A stretch of 64,000 nt of DNA from Platanthera guangdongensis (taxonomy: Eukaryota; Streptophyta; Magnoliopsida; Asparagales; Orchidaceae): the NCBI GenBank assembly GCA_039583875.1, contig CM077162.1, positions 53,037,675 to 53,101,674 on the forward strand, written 5' to 3'. Positions 10,364 through 20,354 of this stretch are shown here, in pieces (the first letter of the stretch is position 1; each line of letters begins with the position of its first letter). The position numbers and the translations under genes are program-made. The notes under the pieces were generated by a model. It searched no databases and had not been told where the DNA came from. It saw nothing but the letters and a program-made list of their open reading frames with translations.

Positions 10364-10884
10364 TTAGATATCGATACTAGATTTTACCCCTAGTTATTAA
10401 AACAATTCCAGTTTTTAAAATTTATGTGTTTTTTCTTTTATTTTAAGAAATAGGCTCTCATATAGAAGAAGTCCTTTACCTACAAAAAAATATGCTCTCT
10501 TCACAACTTGCAAATCAAGAGCACACATAAAAAATGAGTAACGAGTGAAGTATAACACTCAGGGATTTGCGAGAAGGGAGAGCACAATCGCGCCAAAAAT
10601 TGTATACTTTTTCCAAGCAAAAAAAAGGAATTGATAATCCCACTTTTATTTAAAGACCACGAAATTATAATTGTATCCAACGACTCTATTCGTACCCAAA
10701 AAAAAATTATCCTACGCCTTGTGGACCAAAGTTGTGGATAAATTAATGTTTTCCGTATCTTATTTGTATTGTTTCTGTGTGTTTATTTGTGTAGTGTTCT
10801 CTTTATTATCCCTGAAAGGTTTACATTACTCGGATTTGGGAATGGATTTGGGACTGAAGTTTGGACAAATTTTGTACAAACTAA
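10364..10884. other. AT-rich DNA without recognisable gene
   Basis: No supportable ORF or RNA gene. Only short chance frames are present. Confidence 0.5.
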
Positions 10885-11723
10885 GGTTCTGTTTGGCGCA
10901 GCTGCAGCGACTGCAGAAGCAGTGGTGAGAAGCAGTGGTGGAATAATCAGCTGTTTTGCAGAGTGGTGTCAGAATCTGTGAAACTGTTTGAATGAACAGC
11001 TTATAGAAACACAAATTTATAGAAATAATGGATGTATAATCACTATAATTAACAGAATTTGTGCTAGCATTAGAGTTCTACTACAAAAAAAAAGTGGATA
11101 ATTACATATATGATAGAAATGTACCTTACAAAAAATCACAAATGGGTATGGCCGGAAGTATAGAGAATAAACCAAGATCTATGTAGTTCCCCTGAAATGA
11201 AATCCTGAAACAAAATCAAACAAAATAAAGGCTAAGCACTGGAATCATGAACAAAAATGAAAGAGAAGAAATGAAGAAAGATTTGCCCTAATCTGGAAGA
11301 TGACCGGCAAGGAAGGAGAGGGTCGACCATGGCAGAAGAGGGCGTTTAGAGGAGGAAGACAAGAGGGCTACTCGACGGGGTGGAGGCGAGCTCGGCGACG
11401 GCGACAACAAAACAGAGCAGGCTAGCCAGACATCGGGAAGCAGAAATCGGGAAACAGGCTTACCAGCGGTGGAAGAGAAGAGGGTATTCGACGGCGTGGA
11501 GGCGAGCAGAAATCGGTGCAAGGTTTGCCGTGAAAGATGAATCGGGAAGCAGGAAGAATCGTCGTCGCCCTAACTTCCGTGGATGATGAATCGCGCAGCT
11601 TCCGCGAATTTTCACGATTGCACAGCGGGGGCGACTCCAAACGTGGGCGTTAAATTATTGTTTGGCGCGGCTTATTAAAAAACAGCAGCACATTGCTGTT
11701 GAAACGCCGCGCCAAACAAAGCC
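10885..11723. mobile_element. PIF/Harbinger-like non-autonomous element (839 bp)
   Basis: The ends form an 18-bp terminal inverted repeat with three mismatches: left GGTTCTGTTTGGCGCAGC, right reverse complement GGCTTTGTTTGGCGCGGC. Both sides are flanked by TAA (10882-10884 and 11724-11726), the target duplication used by PIF/Harbinger and Tourist elements. A second inverted pair lies inside the right end (TTGTTTGGCGCGGC at 11658 against GCCGCGCCAAACAA). No transposase fragment was recognised. The interior 11300-11600 is GC-rich with several chance frames on both strands. Confidence 0.7.
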
Positions 11724-11860
11724 TAAAGAACTTTGTCAAATTTTTCAAATTTACTAAAGAACTTAAAACTGGTTTAGAACTGTTGGAGTAATTCATCAAC
11801 TCCTCTATTTTCCTTGCATTCTGCTAGGATTCTTGAGATTTTGATAGAGTAATAAATTTA

Positions 11861-11965
11861 GAGCAATGTTAAGTGCAAACCTATTTTCGCTATGTGCAAA
11901 CCACGGTTAAGTGCAAGCCCAAAAAATTTAAGTGCAAACCAAAATGTTAGGTGCAGACCAATTAT
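11861..11965. repeat. Subterminal repeat cluster of the MULE left end
   Basis: Five copies of a unit like TTAAGTGCAAACC occur in about 100 bp (variants: TATGTGCAAACC, TTAAGTGCAAGCC, TTAAGTGCAAACC, TTAGGTGCAGACC). The first is part of the terminal repeat. The right end has only one extra variant (TATGTGTAGACC). Such repeats are candidate transposase-binding sites. Confidence 0.75.
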
Positions 11966-12346
11966 ATATATAAAAAAAATCATTTGTCCATAGGTCCATA
12001 GTAATTAGTACAAATTTCATGATATTTAATACAAAACATGAGCCCCTTTTAACATAAATTGATACTAAAATTTGAGTTCCAACACCATTGTGTTTTCAAG
12101 CAATCAACCTACATGAAAATTAAAAATTTATATTAGTATAGATAACTCCGAAGCAAAAAAAGAGCAATAAATATACGCACCATAACATTCAACACCCATT
12201 GTGTTAGACTTCATTCCAGCCGTAGTATAGCGACAAAAAACTGCAATTTACAATACAAAATATTTGGTGAAACTCTGTATGCTAGTTGAATGTAAAATTT
12301 AACAAATTTTTGGCAAACACAACAAAGTGGTACCTTTAGAACTAAT

Positions 12347-13603
12347 TTATGGCTTAGTAACCTCCTCATTTGCAATAAAATTGTCCCATTGTGCTGCACT
12401 TTCTTCCCGATATCTTCTCCAAATTGATATTAGTGATGGTAATTTAAAACCTTCACGCATTTGCAGTTGTACGAAATGATTCCAATTTATAAATCCAATG
12501 TAAAATATCTTGTGAGGCAATGATGGTGGTGAATGCAACGGTAACAGTGTGAAAGACTGATATGCAGATAAGTGAACAAAAATAATATTGTAACAAGAAG
12601 CAACCACCAATCCAATATCAGGCATTGACATCCACTTGTCCAATGGAGCTGGAGTTACAACACAATCCAATGAGCTAAGTAACCCTGCTCTTCTATCTAT
12701 TCCAAATATGGCATCATACAAGGTTTCTTTGTGATGCAGTTCCAAAGATAGCTCAATACGTACCTTTTGCCAATCTTGACCCATGCCTATAGCATTACTA
12801 ACAACTCTGTACCCACAGTGACCATCTGGAATTACATCAACCACATTTGTAATATACTCGGAGACATATGAAGGCATTTCCTTACGCACATTCCGTAGCA
12901 ATCTGCTCTCTTTCGATACCACCTTAACTGTTGATCGGACTTTTGTCGTTCTAGTTGATACTTGCTCGGCCATCAATACATGCTCAAATAAGGATGGCTC
13001 ACGCTTTGTTGTTTTTGTGTCATCTCTAAACTTCTTATAGCTACCCCTCAGTCGACCCTTCAATGTATTTGGTACCAAAGGCTCCAATGTTTGAGTTGCC
13101 GAGGGTTCCATTAATTCACGTAATTTTTTCTTTATTTCTTGTTTCTGTAATGTTGTTGTACTCTTGTACCTTTTTAAGATTCCTTCCATTTCAATGTAAA
13201 TTTCATTGTCCGATTCATCTTCAACCTTAACACTCTCATTATTTACGATCTCTTGCAAAACTAACTGCTTCCAATGAATGTGAACCATCCATAATGGGAA
13301 AGAGTTTGATTGCTGCATATACGTAAGTAAATCATGTGCACATGGTAAACCCAATGCATTTCTATTTTTATGTGTGCACTCACCAGCATCCATACAACCA
13401 GATTTAGCCAAAAGTTCTTCCTTTTTTATCAACTCTAAAGCGGTGAAAGAAATCCGGCCAACAAGTTCAAAATACAAGGCACTACCAAACTCCCTATTCA
13501 ACTGAATTGTGCTTTGGCCAAATGCACGTTTAATCTCAGTGTGCTGTAGAGTAATCATTTGATTAAAAGTTTTCCAAATAGTTGTAAGGTTGCCGATGGA
13601 CAC
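12347..13603 (-). pseudogene. MULE transposase C-terminal part with SWIM-like zinc motif and OTU-like protease domain
   Basis: 418 residues. The first ~110 continue the transposase (TIWKTFNQMITLQHTEIKRA, then GLPCAHDLLTYM, a SWIM-type C-x-H end). A charged linker follows. From about residue 255 comes an OTU-like cysteine protease domain: VVDVIPDGHCGYRVVSNAIG with the D-G-x-C nucleophile motif, PLDKWMSMPDIGLVVAS in the middle and NHFVQLQM supplying the C-terminal histidine. OTU proteases remove ubiquitin; OTU-like domains attached to MULE/FAR1-type proteins are annotated in many plant genomes. Whether this one is active is unknown. The frame is shifted relative to the N-terminal part at about 13604, so the gene is broken. 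Confidence 0.8.
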
Positions 13604-13604
13604 T

Positions 13605-14645
13605 TCAAGAAATCATTTTAAATGACTGTCCACTTTCTACACAATTAGTAGTTGTATTATCCAAATGCAAGAACATATCCACCCATGCAGAAACAAAGTA
13701 TTTCTTATACGGTTCAATCCAAGTAGTAAGTACATAAGAGCATGCCCCAGGATATTTTGCATTGTACTCTTCTAACATAGTGTCAAGACGATGTTCAAAT
13801 TCTTTATGTGTGTGCGCATCCACAATATTTTGCCATACATTCCAAATTACCACTATCTTTTGCAACTTTATTAAAACTAACATAGCCAGAGTCTGTAATA
13901 CATTTATACAAAAACTGCATTTGTGTACCTCCTTGTAACTCTTTCAATTGCATTTTCACTCTCTCATTGTATATTGTGCGCAATACAGTTTTGTTGGAAG
14001 GATCTCTTTGTTTCAATGCTGTGAGTATTTTTCGTGGCTTAACACCGGCTAAGTACATTTCGTGCACAACTGTTTGCTCATTCGAATCTAACCTTCCGGC
14101 ATATGAGTGAGCTTCTAAGTGCACCAACTCATGGTTGTGAACGCCGCATATAACTTCAAGGCTCCACTCATTTAAATTTAAACTTTTTTGTCCTTTAAGT
14201 GAGAACTTGCAACCACACCTCTTCGAGCTTGATTTTCTCAAATTTTTCCTAATCCATCCTTTATTACGTTGATTCTCCCGATAATATCCAGCTCTGTCGC
14301 AACCAAGTATAACTCTGGGTTTGAGTCTGCTTGAAAGTTTGTCTGCACTTTGTATTGTGATGACAAAACTCAAACCCGTAGCAATACTGCGTGCCCAATC
14401 CACCAAATCATCTTTGCTAGAAAACATATTTGATGCAAAAAAATGCTTGCCAACATCAATTTCAAATTTGGGTTCTGTCTCTTCATAAGATAATGAAAAA
14501 AAATACCGAGCCTCATCAACAATATCTAAATACTACACAAGTATTCAAAAAATAAGGTTGACGAAGAGACGATACCTCCATCTACCGGTGGTTGAGGAGA
14601 GTGTACATCGACGGACAATTCCCAATCATATGATTTGTTCTCCAT
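13605..14645 (-). pseudogene. MULE/FAR1-type transposase N-terminal part, DDE core deleted
   Basis: A likely first exon starts at ATG 14645 (begins MENKSYDWELSVDVHS) and ends at 14576. A short GT...AG intron (14526-14575, 50 bp, pyrimidine-rich) joins it in frame to DIVDEARYFF and the FAR1-like DNA-binding domain (GCDRAGYYRENQRNKGWIRK, CGCKFSLKG, WSLEVICGVHNHEL). After RTIYNERVKMQ the expected DDE catalytic core is absent: the sequence jumps, with a frameshift, near 13860-13885 to the late region VWQNIVDAHTHKEF and NTTTNCVES. Compared with the second copy (61290-61754), the deleted part is the whole catalytic segment. The 50-bp intron is short for plants, so the exon model needs RNA support. 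Confidence 0.75.
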
Positions 14646-14829
14646 TAAGCTACAAAGATATGACGTAAAAAGCCACTGTTCATCATAAAGCATACCAAGT
14701 TACAGGCCAAAGAAAACCGTGACATAAACTTTAATTCACAAATTATATGAATTAGGGGCAGAACTAATTTGTAAGCTTGAGCATGTTAGCCCATTCTATT
14801 ATTTTGGTTAGCTCACTTTCCATCAATAT

Positions 14830-15045
14830 CCAGGATTGAGATCCTCTCCATTTGAGACAAAATGGAAGGGTCCGTTTAATGGTCGGGATTGAATTCCATT
14901 TATCCAAATGTGTGAAATATTTTGACTACTTGGAAAATTAAAAAAACGGATATGATTACTAAACCCGTCGGACGAGGAAAAAATAAATCCGCACCGTGAA
15001 ATGGATAGTTTCCATTTCAGTACAAATGAAGAGGATCTTAATTCC
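14830..15045. mobile_element. Short MITE candidate nested in the MULE (216 bp)
   Basis: The ends form an imperfect inverted repeat: left GGATTGAGATCCTCTCCATT, right reverse complement GGAATTAAGATCCTCTTCAT. AATAT flanks both sides (14825-14829 and 15046-15050). No ORF. The superfamily is not clear from the ends. Confidence 0.5.
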
Positions 15046-15541
15046 AATATACAAGGGTTCTCATACCATTTCCCAAGACATTAATCATTTAAGTATGTTA
15101 TGAAACTTTGAAATCTTTTGCATACATTAGATCAAGTGTTGTGTTGTTCATGCATTTTATTCACTTTTACTCTTAAACTCATACCTACGATGTAGCAACC
15201 ACCCACACTATGAATAAGAACATTTGCAACTGAAAGAAGTGAATAGTTGAGGTGAAAAAAAAAAATCAAATTTGCAGATCATTAGTAGTAATTTGTACTG
15301 TCCGTAAAGCAGTGAATGTGTTTATTTCAGGAGCATCGGACAATGAACTGCTGCAGTTCGCATCATACATGCTATCTAAAATAGGGATGATTGTTTGTTG
15401 CTTCGAAATGAATGTCTACATTTTTGAATAGCATTGGGATGGAAAAGCCAGTCTCAATGTTTATGACCACCACTCTAACAGAGAAGAAACAGTTGATGGA
15501 TGATAGCAGCGCAAAAATCAACAAGCAAAGAGATAAAAAAA

Positions 15542-15841
15542 GAGCAATGTTAAGTGCAAACCTATTTGGGAGGTGGAGATCGGCGAGCCGGCGAGAGCGG
15601 GATCGCGAAGGACGACACGACACCGGCACCGAGCGGCGTTCGGGAGGTGGAGATCGGCGAACGGCGAATCGGGGTCGTGAGGAGGAGAGCAGCTCGCAAG
15701 TGGTGTTTGGGAGGTGGAGATCGACGAACAAGCGCGGAGAAACGCGAGGAAGAAGCAACCGGGTCTCTAGGGCACGGAAGGCACGGGTCTGCACTGAAAT
15801 TTCTTGAGAGAGTAGATTAAATGCTTTTTGTTTTTTTGAAG
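15542..15841. repeat. GC-rich segment with a second copy of the MULE terminal repeat and three internal repeats
   Basis: At 15542 the left terminal sequence of the MULE (GAGCAATGTTAAGTGCAAAC) recurs in the same orientation as the left end. It is followed by GC-rich DNA holding three copies of GGGAGGTGGAGATCGNCGA (about 15568, 15642 and 15708). Base composition is very different from the AT-rich rest of the element, as in Pack-MULEs that carry captured host DNA. No host gene is recognised. Confidence 0.6.
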
Positions 15842-15891
15842 GGTCTACACATAGCCATATCAGGTTTGCACATAACACTGCTCTAAATTTA

Positions 15892-16276
15892 TTGGGGCTC
15901 CCCCTCAGTTTTCCCAAGTCTAACCCGAAACTCTCAAACACGTTGACCCGGCCGAGCAAGACGCGTGCACGAAGCCATGCTCGCTCATAGGGTTTAGAGA
16001 CACCCCAAGAAGGTAGCAGAACCAAGTGCGCACGCACAGACAGTGCACACACAGACAGCGGGCACGCACACACGCGACCAGCCCGAGCGTGCGCGTGCGG
16101 ACCGCGCGAGCGCGTGCTTCCCGAGCACGCGGGCACGTGCAGCCCGAGCGCTCGCACGGCCTAAGTGCGCGCTGACTAGCCGGCATGTGCGACCAACATT
16201 AGTGCCCGCAACTCACGAGCGCCGGCGGCCGTTGCCACCTACGGACGCCCCCGGCCACCGCCGTGACCGGGCAACC
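15892..16276. other. GC-rich low-complexity DNA between MULE and copia A
   Basis: From about 16025 to 16180 the sequence is rich in alternating purine-pyrimidine steps (GTGCGCACGCAC, GTGCACACACAG, GCACGCACACACGCG). Open frames here are composition artefacts. No gene was recognised. Confidence 0.55.
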
Positions 16277-17903
16277 TTAATATCCAGTTGCAGTAAGGGC
16301 CACCGGCGATGGACAGCCAATGAGATAAGAACCTGAACGGTGTTGAGTTTGGCAACCGGAGAGAAGGTTTCCTCATAGTCCATCCCGTGTTGTTGGGTGA
16401 AGCCCCGGGCGACCAGCCGAGCTTTCAGACGGTCAACCGTCCCATCAGCGGCATGTTTGACGACGAAGACACACTTACACCCAACCGATTTCTGACCCGG
16501 GGGAAGTGGTGCGAGAGTACAGGTCTGGTTGGCCCAGAGAGCAGCCATTTCCTCCTCCATGGCAGCCTTCCAGCCAGGATGTTGTAGCGCCTCTTGCACA
16601 ATGTTAGGAATCGAGATGGAGGAAATAGAAGTGGCAAATGTTTGTAGTTGGGGAGAGAGGCGATGCAGGAAGACATAATTTGCCAGAGGATGAGCGGTAG
16701 AGGGAGATACCTGATCAGGAAGGCACGAGGTAGCCGAGGAAGAGGCCGACTACAGAGGGGTAGTGAAACGCGGAGGAAGGCGGCGAGAGTAAACTGGATA
16801 ACGGGTGGCTTGGAGGGAGCAGGAGCAGGGTTAGAAGGACATAGGGGAACAGGAACAGTAACAGGGATGACGGGTCGGGGTATAGGCAGTGGTGGAAATG
16901 TCGTCGGGAAGGAAGGAGCAGGAGGTGAGGAAAATAAAGGTTGATCTTCCCAAAAAGTAACATCGGCGGAGACGATGACCTTCCGGGTGACCGGAGAGTA
17001 ACACAGGTAGCCCTTCTGAGTGCGAGAATAGCCGACGAAAATAGTTTTAGCTGCTCGGGGATCCAACTTATCCGAGGAGGAACCCAGGAGGTGAACGAAG
17101 CAAATGCAGCCAAAGACCCTTGGTGTGATAGGGAAGGCCAGAGTGGAGGGGAATAGGAGGCTGAATGGAGTGGCAGAGTTGAGAACCAAGGAAGGGAGGC
17201 GGTTGATGAGGAAACATGTCGTGGATACCGCAAAGTTCCAGTATATTTTTGAAACATTCATTTGAAGCATGAGGGAGCGGGTAACGTCGAGGAGGTGGCA
17301 GTTCTTTCGTTCAGTAACACCATTTTGTTGGGGGGTGTAGGCATATGAAGTTTGATGAATAATACCAAATTCTGCACAGAGATTGACAAATTCATGGCCA
17401 GTGTATTCGCGAGCATTATCGGTGCGCACAGTTTTGATAGTTTTGGAGAATTGTGTGCGAATTGTATAAAGGCGCGAAATATGCGAGAGAGCTCGGAGCG
17501 ATCACGAAATAGGTAAATCCATGTGGTGCGAGAATAATCGTCAATGAAGGTTATAAAATAACGGTATCCAGAGATACTGGTAACTTTAAAAGGACCCCAG
17601 ACATCGGAGTGCAGTAATTCAAACGGAGCAGCGCTCCTAGTACAATGAGAAGGAAAAGAAGTACGCGGTTGTTTGCCGTAAACACAAGAATCACATTTGA
17701 AAATAGGAAAAGATACATCAGGCAGCGCCTTTTGGAGAACGGGTAGAGGGGCATGCCCAAGACGGCGATGCCAGTCAACAGCGGAGACAGAGGATAGAAT
17801 ACGGGAGAGGCATCAAGAAGGTAGAGCCCGTTCTGCAGTCGTCCCCTACCAATGGTAGTCCGCGTCCGCCGGTCCTATATCAAAAAAGAAGAGGGAGTAA
17901 ATG
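16277..17903 (-). pseudogene. Copia element A: integrase to start of RT (downstream half)
   Basis: Read on the minus strand from 17903: the end of the protease/pre-integrase region, the GAG-pre-integrase block (WHRRLGHAPLP, near 17775), integrase (TWIYLFRDRS; RTDNAREYTGHEF; TPQQNGVTERKN with the catalytic Glu; FVGYSRTQKGYLCYSP), a Pro-rich linker and the RT start (ALQHPGWKAAMEEEMAAL, KARLVARGFTQQHGMDYEETF). It breaks off at LQLDIK near 16277. Several frameshifts and stops. The upstream half (gag and protease) is at 40332-41360, separated by the Tekay insertion. Motifs fit an Ale/Hopscotch-like lineage. Confidence 0.85.
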
Positions 17904-17965
17904 CGTAACGCCCGGAAACTCAAAAGAGCGACGGGGGACGTTTTGGGCCAGTTTTGGGTTCTGGA

Positions 17966-18562
17966 AGTAGGCACACGGCCTAGGACACGGGCGTGTCCCA
18001 GGGCGTGTCAGGCTGGGTTCGACGTTTTGGTCGAGAGGCCGACGATTCTGGAGTCGACGATCGTCGAGCAGAGAACACGGCCTGCAACACGGGCGTGTCG
18101 CGGGGCGTGTCAAGGCCGTGTCGACGATCAGCCCAGGGTGTTGACGAATTTCGTTCGACGAGGCGTCGAGACAAGGCACACGGCCTAGGACACGGGCGTG
18201 TCTAAGGCCGTGTCATCAGGTCGACGAACTTTGCTCGACGATGCGTCGAGACAAGGCACACGGCCTAGGACACGGGCGTGTCCAAGGCCGTGTCGAGTGT
18301 CGAGACCGTGTACACGGCTTGGAGCCCAGGCGTGTCAAGGTGACACGGGCAAGGACACAGGCGTGTCCTAGAACCCGTGCAGTGCTCGGGTTGTTTTCGG
18401 GGAAAAATGATGGGGGTACACGACCGGCCACACGGCCGTGTCAGGTGGAACACGGGCGTGTCAGCTCGAGCACGGGCGTGTTCGATACCCGTGTGAGGTT
18501 CCAGGCGAGCCGATTTTGACGGCGAATGAGGCACACGGCCCTGGACACGGGTGTGTGCCAGG
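17966..18562 (+). repeat. Array of GACACGGGCGTGTC near-palindromes in the Tekay LTR
   Basis: About fourteen exact CGTGTC hexamers plus variants, most paired with CACACGG or GACACG on their left to form near-palindromes such as GGACACGGGCGTGTCC. They are interleaved with GGTCGACGA-type strings. The same array is in the 3' LTR at about 25027-25640, with small differences in copy number. Confidence 0.9.
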
Positions 18563-19615
18563 CCGTGTTTGGTCCAGATTGGGCATTTCAGTCCCGAATC
18601 AAAGCCGTTCATTTCTTTATCTTGGGATCCAACGGCTGGGGGTTGTTCCTGAAGGGATATACCCGGGATTGGACTTAGAAAACCCTCACTTTTCATAAGT
18701 TATCATCTTTCTAAAACCTTAGAGAAAGAGGAGAGCCAAGGAAGGAAGAAGGAGCTAGATCCGGCCATTGGAGGAGCTTCGAAGCTCTGAATCGCGAGCC
18801 GACTCTGGATCCACGGAGGCAAAGCTAGTGCGGTGCTTTTGATCCGTTTACATTTCAATGGCGCCGAAGAGGAACGCTAGGGTAACGATTCTCTTCTTGA
18901 GCATGAGTAGCTCTCCTTCTTTGCATAGGAAGCCCGCTCTCGCGAGTTTGCGGAGAGTTGGAGGCATTCCTACGGGTAGACATGAATAGTCCCCATTGTT
19001 TAGAGTCCGTAAGCGAGAACGGACATAGGCATGATGTGTGAAGCCTACCCGGACATGTTGGTCTGGATCGGTGATGTTGCATTGCATAATGCCGGAGAAG
19101 ACTCCGTGTTATTGGTTGTTTTTCGGGTTTTCTACGCGGTAGATTGCAGCAGGGAGCCTTGGGGACTAACCCAAAGGTGCACCCGGAAAAATGGGCGGAT
19201 ACGAGATCTTGCCAACTTGGTGGCCTGAGAGCCAACTTGAACATAACCGGGTTATGTGAATTGTGATGGAAACGGGACTCGGTGGAAGTTTGACCCGCGC
19301 ATATGGCTAAAATTGTAGTTGCGATGTGAGCACGGGTTAGATGGAACCGTACCCGCTCTATGTCGTTCGGTTAAAGAGACCTAAAGGCACGTGGCACTTG
19401 CCGTTGGCATAGATTAGGGTCTTTGGCGGTCGATGGCTTAAATTGTCGTGACCCAGGCCAAGAAGACAAATTGCTCATAGGTTTGGCCGTCAAAGTGGCG
19501 GTGGTGAGTCCGGAATGTCTATGGATTTAATTGACGTGACATCGACCGGTTCACCGAGAATGTGCCCTGAGAGCACGGGGCGTGTGGCCGTGCGAGCCAA
19601 CGTCTGTGATGAAAT

Positions 19616-19630
19616 GGCTATATATATATT
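19616..19630 (+). promoter_or_regulatory. TATA box of the Tekay 5' LTR
   Basis: GGCTATATATATATT, conserved in the 3' LTR at about 26692-26706. It lies about 1.7 kb into the LTR, well downstream of the motif array. Confidence 0.6.
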
Positions 19631-20150
19631 GCTCGCTTATGGGAAGGAGCATCGCCTCCCTGAGTTGGGGGCGGGATCGTTATAATTTGGTCAGCATTGC
19701 TGACCGTTGCATTGTTTTTCCACCATGCGGTGGTTTGTTGCGTGCAGGTGCTGCTGGGCCAAGCGGTCTATAGCGGGCTAAAGCCCTTTTTGCGAAGCCG
19801 GCCCTCGAAGGCCCAAGTGGAAGTGTTTACTGTTTTATTCACGTATGATCGGCCTGCGTGCCGTGGTTTGTAAATCATGTAATACCAAGTGAAACATTTT
19901 GTAAGGCCTTAAGGCTTATGTTGGTATTTTGTAAACATTCCTATTTTGGTTAGTGGACATTCATGCTTTAATGCTGGGTTCTTTGTTACAACTTTTATAA
20001 ACTGCTTCCGCTAGAATGCTCTGTGTAGGACGTTGAGATTGGTTGAATGGTTTCCATAAGTAATCACCCGGTCTGTCTGTAGTATATGGCGTCGGGCCCC
20101 GGCCGGACCTACTTCTATATGCTATGTGACGGATAGGGGGTGTTACAATT

Positions 20151-20162
20151 TGGTATCAGAGT
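20151..20162 (+). other. Primer binding site (initiator tRNA-Met) of the Tekay element
   Basis: TGGTATCAGAGT begins three bases after the 5' LTR end, complementary to the 3' end of plant initiator methionine tRNA. Confidence 0.9.
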
Positions 20163-20187
20163 ACTGGTTTTGGTCGGGCTTAAACTG

Positions 20188-20220
20188 AATTCGTGGGCGA
20201 ATTCTTTTTAAGGGGTGGTG
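20188..20220 (+). repeat. PPT-region look-alike in the Tekay leader
   Basis: AATTCGTGGGCGAATTCTTT followed by a TTAAGGGGTGG run closely matches the region just before the 3' LTR (24925-24956: AATTTCGTGGACGAAATTCT and a TTTTAAGGGGGG run). It sits about 30 bp after the primer site, where no PPT is expected. Confidence 0.75.
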
Positions 20221-20354
20221 AGCACATTGTGTGCGTCATCGTTATAACAGTAAAAGAACCCATGAATGTCCACTTAGGAATGAAAATACTCGTGTTTGAG
20301 GAACCTGCGTGTTCCTATAATTGCTGTTTGCAATTTTATTTCGTCGCTTAACGG

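Larger units (their letters stand above)
11861..15883 (-). mobile_element. MULE-type transposon with OTU-domain transposase, complete ends, DDE core deleted
   Basis: Left end GAGCAATGTTAAGTGCAAACC (11861) and right end (reverse complement GAGCAGTGTTATGTGCAAAC, at 15883) are inverted repeats of about 22 bp with two mismatches. Both are flanked by the 8-bp sequence TAAATTTA (11853-11860 and 15884-15891). It carries a minus-strand FAR1/MULE-type transposase gene fused to an OTU-like domain, subterminal repeats at the left end, a GC-rich segment at the right and a nested MITE. The catalytic DDE core is missing, so it is non-autonomous. The TSD is itself a palindrome, so duplication length (8 versus 9) cannot be fixed by eye. 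Confidence 0.8.
17904..20147 (+). repeat. 5' LTR of the Tekay element (2244 bp)
   Basis: It begins CGTAACGCCCGGAAACTC (the 3' copy begins TGTAACGCCCCGAAACTC) and ends GGGGGTGTTACA. It holds the GACACGGGCGTGTC array in its first ~650 bp, a TATA box at 19616-19630 and AT-rich end sequence. It matches the 3' LTR along its whole length apart from scattered substitutions and a few indels, including one extra 19-bp array unit and a 15-bp difference after the TATA box. Short ORFs within it are not considered genes. Confidence 0.92.

Noticed and set aside
15372..16157. 261-codon Arg/Ser/Cys-rich minus-strand frame
   Set aside because: It spans the MULE right end, its target duplication and the neighbouring GC-rich DNA, so it cannot be a real gene; composition explains the open frame.
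18438..18698. Short frames in the Tekay LTRs (also 18855-19244, 25845-26321), some conserved in both LTRs
   Set aside because: Conservation only reflects LTR identity at insertion; there is no domain and no expected coding role.
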